From Trissonchulus latispiculum (taxonomy: Eukaryota > Nematoda > Enoplea > Enoplida > Ironidae): 64,000 nucleotides of DNA. Each line of letters begins with the position of its first letter. Positions within the stretch are counted from its first letter, which is position 1. The DNA is taken from positions 1 through 64,000 of the forward strand of contig JASAND010020324.1 of the NCBI GenBank assembly GCA_030248195.1, in the 5' to 3' direction. The notes under the pieces are model-generated. The model did not search any database and was not told where the DNA came from. It saw nothing but the letters and a program-made list of their open reading frames with translations. The translations under genes and the position numbers were made by a program. Positions 56,615 through 64,000 of this stretch are shown piece after piece.

Positions 56615-56857
56615 GTTCGACAATCACTGCTGCCAGAACAGCAGGCTGAGGTCTGCATTGAACAGCTGGAAAAGGTGATTAGTCTGGTAAAGGAGGACCC
56701 GGAGGGAGCCCAGGACTTGGTTCTGACTGAGCTTGATGCCAGCCCTGCCACAGTCCGCAAATCCTCCACTCTCTCATCCACACACTCAGCTGGAACTGGG
56801 ATAGTTCCCCCTTCTTCTGCAAGTACAACCCCGGCTTCCAAACCGTTGGATGTGGTG
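56615..56857 (+). CDS. WNK: WNK kinase exon 17: end of CCT2 and Ser/Thr-rich tail
   Basis: This phase-0 exon of 81 codons (residues 1299-1379) begins VRQSLLPEQQAEVCIEQLEK and VISLVKEDPEG, matching the second half of the CCT2 domain (x-x-x-F/L-LPxExxxFxxxxxxII). A Ser/Thr/Pro-rich stretch follows (SSTLSSTHSAGTG, SASTTPASK). Acceptor TTGTTCTAG, donor GTGGTG/GTAAGA. Confidence 0.9.
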
Positions 56858-57088
56858 GTAAGATTTTGTAGCTGTCCTGATTTTCCAGCCTTTTCGTCTA
56901 TTTTTGTTCTGATTTACTATTTTCTAGCATTTTCCTTTGTTTCTCTTACTGTTTCAGTGAGTTGTATGGTGACAACGTTGAAACTTAAAATCATAGATAT
57001 GCTTTTTGAAGTAATGATCAAATGCCAAGTACAAAACCATTTGGGTTATATCTTCTTCTCTTCTGTCTTCCTGGGCCATTGAAATCAA

Positions 57089-57400
57089 TCAATTTGGCTG
57101 GGGCAGCTGAATGCGCCCCACATCCTTCAGGAACCCAATAACCTCGACGGGACCCGAGGACAGCACCTCCAGGGAGGGATTCCACCCAAACCATTTACGC
57201 CGGGCGTGTCGGTGCGAGGGACAGGTTAGGAATAGGTGTTTTAGATCCTCCTCCCCCAGGTGGCAGTCCGGGCAGAGGGGGGATCTGTCGATACCAAGTC
57301 GGTGCCGAAAACTGGCTAGGATATTGGAATGGCCTCTGCATCTGAGCTGCGACAGAAGGGAGCGTTCCCTTCTGGTTAGGCCATTTTCCTCGGAGATTGA
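57089..57400 (-). mobile_element. LINE 3' end fragment, second family
   Basis: On the minus strand: LTRRERSLLSQLRCRGHS, then RSPLCPDCHLGEEDLKHLFL and TCPSHRHARRKWFG, ending LPQPN and a stop at 57089-57091. The layout equals that of the LINE end at 50601-51010 (RRxRxxLSQLR, CPDC-x-H-x-C), but the sequences are clearly diverged and the tail is ATTGATTGATTT rather than CAA. 5'-truncated near 57400. Confidence 0.75.
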
Positions 57401-57753
57401 GATTTGGGTTATATTACTATATTTGTTGTTTCTGGAACAAAGTCGAACGGAAAAAGTATATACTTGCTTCGGTTTATTCTGACTTCCGACCAAAGATAAA
57501 TGAAGTAAGCGTCAGTATAACCCAAGCCAAGGTATAAATGCAGAAAAAATGTATAAAATTTCTAGAAATTTTCATTTTGTGCACTGACTGCCAATAACTT
57601 CGTAGAATAATGATTTTGTCGGGACATTTCCGGATTCTCCATTTTCCGGTACTTTTTTCAAAGTCCAACACTGATATTAAATTACGTATATTGAGCTTCT
57701 CCTGTAATCGCACGTGAGGTTGCTGAAAATTGCAGGCCATCTGTTATCCTCAG

Positions 57754-57821
57754 GGAAGCACATACCGGTTCACCATGAGCTCTAGCCTGAGCAATTCCAG
57801 CTATTCATCCTTAACTGGTCG
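57754..57821 (+). CDS. WNK: Candidate WNK exon 18
   Basis: The acceptor TGTTATCCTCAG is followed by GSTYRFTMSSSLSNSSYSSL, then TG, and the donor GGTCG/GTAAAT. The frame follows exon 17 in phase 0 and leaves in phase 2 (residues 1380-1401). The Ser-rich composition suits a WNK tail. The gene must continue beyond it, since no stop codon is reached. The evidence is splice signals, phase and composition only. Confidence 0.5.
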
Positions 57822-58145
57822 GTAAATGGTACCAGTATGTGGAGAAGTCTGTACTCTGGCGTAATGCCTGGCGAAGACTCCCCCTTTCCACAGATGCAGT
57901 CAACATTCAATTTGCTGCTCATGGCTTCGGGCCGTGAATTCGCGGGTAACCACCGACGCCCATAAACTTGTATAGGTTATATAGTTCACTCCATGCGCAA
58001 GTTTACCTTGCTTGGAGGAAACTATAGTGATCGGTTTTGCCTTTCGACTTGTAATAATGGTGTTTGATGTTCGTTAAAATTGCGGAGCGTAAACTCGTTG
58101 CAGAGCCTTCTATCAAAGTATATATCAGTACACATGTCGTAACAC
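57822..58145. other. Region after the last candidate exon
   Basis: CTTTCCACAGATGCAGTCAA near 57890 looks like a splice acceptor, but the reading frame after it is not WNK-like. Nothing else is recognised. Confidence 0.3.
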
Positions 58146-58147
58146 TA

Positions 58148-58547
58148 CCGTATTATGCCAAACAGTGGCCCACGGGCGTTTTTTCGGAATCAGCAATTTC
58201 GAATTTGATTTTTGTAATCCAAAAAAGCGCCCACCCCCCGAAAAAACGCCCATGGGCTATTTTTTGGAAATATTCGTATAATTGCTGCTTAGCCAATTTT
58301 CGATAAATTAGATAAATTTTTGAGGATGACAAGATGCTCGGGAAGTGTCAGTTGCTTACATGTCTATCCAGAGAACGTACGATTGACTCTAAGCCTTGAA
58401 ATAGCTGAATCAAACGCAACTTTATTAACGAACTTTTAGTTTTCTAAGGCACGAAAGTGAGCATTGAGAAATCCAAAAAAGCGCCCACCCCCCGAAAAAA
58501 CGCCCATGGGCGTTTTATTGGGTGGGCCACTGTTTGGCATAATACGG
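58148..58547. mobile_element. 400-bp TA-flanked MITE, copy 3 (inverted)
   Basis: Same family and exact length as 19308-19707 and 38631-39030 but in the opposite orientation. TA lies at 58146-58147 and 58548-58549. Nearly identical to copy 2. Confidence 0.92.
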
Positions 58548-58635
58548 TAAGACATTGCAAGCTGTGCATGTTATGGCAAGAACTCAGCTACTCTATATTG
58601 ATTGAGTCACTAATCGGTAGTGACCTGCCAGTAGC

Positions 58636-59553
58636 ATTAAGAGTACATAATAACTAAAAGTGTGACAAGCGTAACGTTATCAGTTGTTAGCTTGCAGGGA
58701 TGATCTGAAAGATAACGGCCAACCAATTCCCCCCACAATTGCGTACTGAGGTTACTTATCTGTACTTTCACTTGTGTTGAAACTCTAACAACCCATGGAC
58801 TAACTTGATGTCTGCTTTGAAACACTAATGCACAATTTTAGAATGCTAAAATCTTTTTAATAGATACTCATTTGTTGGGGGCAAGGGCTAGCCGTTATCT
58901 ACAGACTGCATAACTGAGGCTGAGGGTGTTACCAAGAGTTCACAATTTCCAATATATATATTTGAAGTAGAGTAAGCGCTAGTGTGCTTCTCTTCTTTTC
59001 ATTGCGTAATGGTACTCAGACCAGAATTGCTAACCCCTTTGAGGGGAGTTAACACTCACTTCCCGTTTGGTAATGAGAGGTGTTTTCCGACCGCCGGAAA
59101 ACCTCTTCCCGTTTGGTGGGTGAGTGTTTAGAAAAGATTTACGGCAGGTGTTATTGCAAATGGTCCCCAGGGACGCCACCAACGAATCTTCGTTTGTTTT
59201 GGTGACCCTTCCCCAGTGAGGTACCTTTTTGACGCCCGCCGCCAAATGGGGACCTCTTTTGGCAGCCCTGTCCTCAAACGAATACCTGTTTTCCCTCCTT
59301 CACTAAACGGGGATTGGGGAAGGTGGTATGCTCGCCAACTTCTCTCCCCATGGGGAATATTCGCGTGTTCTAGTCTTAGCACCGTTACGTAACGCAAAGA
59401 GAAGCTCTCCAGTGGCTTACTCTTATTCTATAACATAGTTTAATTATGCACTCTTGGTGAATCGTTTGTCACACTCTTAGTATGCACTTTTGGTAACACC
59501 CACTGTCACACCCAGCAACAATATTACTCATCATATTATGTACATGCTCTTGT
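58636..59553. mobile_element. AAGAGTACATAAT-family element, degraded
   Basis: AAGAGTACATAATAACTAAA with AGTGTGACA at the left is mirrored by TGTCACAC..ATATTATGTACATGCTCTTG at the right (59505-59553). Inside, CCAAGAGTTCACAATT (58932) and AATTATGCACTCTTGG (59442) form a second inner pair, so two copies may be nested. Non-coding; the frames at 59030-59397 have no domain. Confidence 0.55.
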
Positions 59554-62500
59554 TAAGTATGCGTTAGTAGTTAGTTGGTTATTAAAAGTAATGTAACTTA
59601 TTGTGAGCTAAAGCTAATGCTGTGAAGCCCACGTGTTTCTAACTGGTGACGGACGCTTTAGTAAATTTTGCGATTTCTTGCATAAATTTAATTTGATATG
59701 AAAACCACAGCATTGTTTGTGTGGAGAAAACTGCAGCCGAATTATTTTTAATTCCCTTTGAAATACAGACTTTCAAATGCTGGTTAATATGTGCTGCTAA
59801 CATATTCAGCATTTCTTCAACTGAAAATAACCTGAACTTCAAATATTGTTTTTTGTTATAAATATATAAAGGAGGGATGAGCTACGAATCGGGGTAACGC
59901 AATTTTTTTGGAGACAACTTACGTTGTCAAGGTAAAACAGTCCGTAGTGATTGGGCATTATTATATCTAGCACACATCGTTTTTGCTGGCTTCTAAACTG
60001 CAAGGTTTGTTACTCAAATTTAAATTTTTTCAAAAACTTTTAGACCTGGTGTGGTGTATTCACATTTAGTTTGACCAAATTTAGGATTTTTTTGCTAGGA
60101 ATACATGATGTTACTGGCGTGTAAGCATTCCAGCTGTCGATAGTTGCTTTTTTGTTAGCAATAACAGGCCACTGCGAAATCATTTAATTTTTACAGAAGT
60201 TGCGCTTGGCACCATACGCATTAATTGGAGAAACTTGGTGCTCATTTGACTAACCACTGTTTGTAAAACAGTTATTCTCCGCCCGTGCGCACTTACAGAG
60301 CCCAATATTTTTCACACTTAGATCGTATCGCACACCAACATTAAAATTGGTTTAAGGTCGTGCTTCCCTTATTCATTCAGTCTACTTTGGAAAGCTATAA
60401 CTTACTCAATTTTAAGAGTTATGAATTGAGGTAAACATCAATTTGAAGCGAATTTGAAGCGCTACATCTTCTGCGTTGTTTGGTGCCATTTAAACGTGTC
60501 TAACTAGTTTATATTGGTTGCAAACTTACCAAACGTATTCACAATTTTTGACCAAAAATTTTTATGGAAATTTTTTTGTGCAAAAAGAAAACCAATGTGT
60601 TTCTGAGATAATTTGCCAGGGATAGTTTTTGATCTTGTCAAATTAACGTTTCAGTATGTAGAAATTGAGCATTTTCTGCAAATTTCACATTTTATCCAAT
60701 TTTGATAAATCATTGGAGGCTGATTGAGCGGAAGGTCAAAAACCGCCCTGGGCAAATTGTCCAGAGATACAGTGTGCAAAATATCTTTCAGATCCTCCCG
60801 TTGGTTATGGAGCAATCTTCGGTCAATAATTTTGGCCACAGACAAAATCAGTTATTCAACCAGAACTTTAGTATATTTGAGTATAAACTTACCTACAGGG
60901 TTCATGCGACCGGGAAAAACCGGGAATATCAGGGAAAATCGTGAAGCAGGGGAAGAAGTAAAAACCGGGAAATTGAGAGTCAGAGAAATTTCTTGTATTT
61001 ATATTGCAAATTCAAGAATTTCAGTTAAATTTTAAACACGAATTTCAAGTTTTACCCATGAAACTTGCATTTCTGTTGGTTCTTACTACTTTTATCACGA
61101 TATTTTCAATTTTCTTTGATATCTTCTTATATTCTTCCTTAATTTTTGTCACCGTATTTTGTTTTTTGGATTCTGGTTAGATGAACGGTACAGAATTTTC
61201 TCAAAAGTTACACTTTGAGTCAACTTACCTGTTTCCGCCGAAATAAGAATTCTAAAAATTATTTTTTACTAATTTTAAAAATTTCGACAGGCCAAGAAAG
61301 TAAAACTTCGGCCAAAATTAGGAAAATGATGTACACCTTGAAAACAAAACTGAATAATATCTGGACAATTTTTTAACTTTCGCCAAATAAAAGTGATATT
61401 CAGAATATTGGAAAAAACGCCGAATTTAGTCCATTTTAACGAAGTTTGTGACATTTCTCAGAATATTTGCAAACTCTTCCTGGATCTTTTTACAGTGATT
61501 TTTCAAATTTTTTCCAACTTATATGTCGCCTATCGGAACAGACGAAATTTTTTCTAAACCTACGAAAATATTAACAAAACATAAGTAAGATCTGTTTTGT
61601 TGCCGTTGACTTTGGATATCCACCCCAATTTCAAAAAAGTTTCAATTCAATTTCAATTAAATTTTGTATTATTTTTATTTTTTCTGAATCGCAACAGTAC
61701 CAGATTTTTTGCCTAATTTATGAGTATTTTGGTATCGCAGAACGCAATCTAAAGCCTGGTTTTGGTATCAGTTTTTGCTAGCTTTGAATTTCAAGAAGAT
61801 CAAACCATGGTTTTTGTGTTTTTAAACACACTTTTTCCTAGAAAAACACGCTTAAACACACACCGAAATTGTGAGTATCAGAAGCAAAATTTTACTAATT
61901 TCTAAGTTTCGTACTGCGGAAAACTGTTTGCTGAAAAAATTTTGTGCCTTCGGCGCACTTGTCTTTTCCTTAATTTTTAAAAGTCTCGACGTTCTACCTT
62001 TGTATTTCTGTTCTTTGTCTTTCATAATCATCTAGTATAACACTATATAATGTATATATGCGAATTAGTTTACCACATCAGTTACTTTGGGCTGCATATG
62101 ATTCTCTAGCATCTTTGCGATAGAAAATATGGTTTACAAAATTAAAAGATTTTACTGTTCCCATTGTGCTTTTTTACCGATTTTAAAAAATTTTTAGCTT
62201 CCTGGACTCTCCGCCCCAGACCCTCATTGCAAAACTGATCTCCTTCCTTTTAATACAATTCTATAGCTTGGACTTCCAGAAATACCATACAGATCAGCAT
62301 GTTGCTTTCGTCGCTAGAACGACAAAACCCAACTAGGAATACGTTATATAATAAAAACAGTCGTAAACGTATTCAAAACGCGAAAAATGCATTTTTAGGA
62401 AAAAATAATATTTTCTTGGAAAAACACGCTGAAAAGCACAGGTCCGAATTTGAATAAATCTTGGATCAAACACATATATACTGCGTTCGATAGCTAAAAT

Positions 62501-64000
62501 ATTCAAAATGGACTCAAAACAGATACAATCGCCGATGTTTGTCGTTTACACTGGTACCAATCCGACAAAACCTGTTTTCAGCAAGTTCGCACCAAAAACA
62601 ATCAATTTTTGAGCAAAAATCCATCAAAACTTCACTGCTCATAAATGATAAGTGCTTAGTGACTTATGAGTTATGTTTAAAGCAAAGTTATTGAGCACTT
62701 TAATAAGCTTTAAAATGATCATAGTCACTGAGCATAATTTTCTACGTATAGTTGCAGAACTTCAAGTTTTTGTTTCTCAGAAATGATGAAAACGTGTGAT
62801 GTACGTTATGAAGCTGGCGTTTTACAGGAAGTTTATCGTCATACTCATAGACGATGTATTTTCTGAAAATTTGAATGAAATTGGTCAATAATTGCATTTT
62901 CCGCAACCATATATGAACATAAGGGAAGCACGACATTATGGGTACTTTTTTTATGGTTGGATGAGAAGAGGTATCTCTGCAGAATTTGTTAACTTGCCAA
63001 AGCGGTGAAGGCGAAGCAATCTTTGTATGCTATGTTGAATTTTGACCCGACAACCTCAGGACCTTACGATGCGTGTAATTGTTTCAAACTTTTTGTTTTG
63101 CATCAAATCTTCTATTATGATGTGGCAAAAGACTAGCAAGTCAATAATATTGTTTTGAATCACATACATATATATTTATTTTCGCATGAAGCAGTATGCT
63201 AGGCTTATTGTGGATTTTCATGATTCTTCTTTCTTCATTAAATTAAACAAACGTTTTTTACATTTGGTTGATTTTAGGTCTAGTCTTGTTTCTGTTGCGG
63301 TCTAGTCACCGAAAAAATTGTTGTCTCTCTGTCAAGTCTTTCTTCGGGCCTATGGGATGGGAATGGGGAGGAAGTAAATTCTGCACATATTCGTTTTATT
63401 TGCTCCTGTGTGACTTCTATTATGCAATGTGCGCCAGCTAGCTGACTGTGTATAGTCAATCGGGAAAAAAACGCCATTTTTTCAAACTTTTGGACGTGGA
63501 AAACTCATTGTTTGGAATTTTGGGAAAATTCTTGTAGTTTGAAGAATGGCAACCCCTACGGATTATTTTCATGTATTAATGACTTCTCTAGACTGTAGCA
63601 ATAGAGAGTACTTTGTGATTTATTTCCTGGGAAAAAAAAGCCAAAATCGGGAAAAAAAAGCCACTCATCGGGAAAAAAAAGCCACTTTGGTCGAAGCATA
63701 TCCTGAAGCCGTAGACCAATTCTGAGTGTTCCATCGTGTTCAGCGTCACTTATTTACCCTAGATTTGTTGTTTACCAAGGCAAATTGGCTTCGTAAAGCA
63801 TTAAGTACAACTTTTTAATTTGCAGCATAAACTGGCTAGGTTTCATCAAATATAAGGTAAACCTACAAATTTTTCAAAAACTTGCTAAAACGAAGGCTAA
63901 CCACAAAATAGTGTTTTCCAATGAATTCGTAATGCTCTTTTTGGCCAAATGTGCCAGTTTCCGGATGAAATGTGGAGTGTAGCGATCAAAACGACTGACA
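59554..64000. other. AT-rich DNA, no gene recognised
   Basis: 4.4 kb without a convincing exon, TIR pair or tandem repeat. It contains a CCTTCGGCGCACTT piece (61948) like the 45.7-kb tandem repeat, an AGTCAATCGGGAAAAAAACG end motif (63455) and three GGGAAAAAAAAGCCA units (63630-63685). It may be a further intron of the WNK gene or downstream DNA. Confidence 0.4.

Noticed and set aside
57891..57945. A further WNK exon after CTTTCCACAG
   Set aside because: In the phase required by candidate exon 18 the peptide is Cys/Trp-rich and unlike a WNK tail, and the segment resembles repeat sequence.
59030..59397. Minus-strand frame of 89 codons
   Set aside because: It lies inside a degraded inverted-repeat element, has no recognisable domain, and the other frames are open there as well.

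Overview
The window is metazoan nuclear DNA, probably from an invertebrate, carrying most of one large spliced gene on the + strand: a WNK (with-no-lysine) Ser/Thr kinase. The evidence for a eukaryote is direct: eighteen candidate exons (16408 to 57821) follow one another in compatible splice phase, nearly all bounded by GT..AG sites, and encode a Ser/Thr-rich N-terminus, a complete WNK kinase domain, a first CCT/PF2-type domain, a Glu/Lys/Gln-rich coiled coil, a basic linker and a second CCT-like domain. The clade cannot be fixed from the sequence alone. The C-terminus runs on past the last exon I can recognise, and the model is at least about 1,400 residues long without a stop codon.

Layout. 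1-1672: a frame-broken protein-coding remnant with a Ser/Pro-rich start and an SGNH-esterase-like end, probably a retroelement or dead gene. 2870-3830 (minus): a broken LINE ORF1-like gene. 5.5-15.5 kb: intergenic, packed with G-run-rich repeats, inverted-repeat elements, minisatellites and a long TA microsatellite. 16.4-57.8 kb: the WNK gene, with introns of about 0.2 to 11 kb. 57.8-64 kb: a further MITE, a degraded inverted-repeat element and unrecognised AT-rich DNA.

The introns hold a dense and deeply nested set of DNA transposons, mostly short non-autonomous copies without a recognisable transposase. At least four classes can be told apart by their target-site duplications: TA (a family with three copies of exactly 400 bp, a 1.34-kb hairpin element and a 287-bp MITE), TTAA (a 732-bp near-perfect palindrome and a 1.2-kb relative), 8 bp with hAT-like CA..TG ends (several, including a 3.34-kb copy) and 5-6 bp (the CTGGGCTTATTC family). 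Three LINE 3' fragments and a tRNA-derived SINE-like head are also present. Several insertions can be ordered in time because removing them restores an older sequence. The clearest is the 1.34-kb palindrome at 49260-50600: taking it out with one TA rejoins a LINE reading frame exactly.

The most notable collective feature is that elements of several unrelated TSD classes are whole-length palindromes, lying in the introns of a kinase gene. Their transcripts should fold into hairpins hundreds of base pairs long. No CRISPR array, rRNA or intact tRNA gene was seen.
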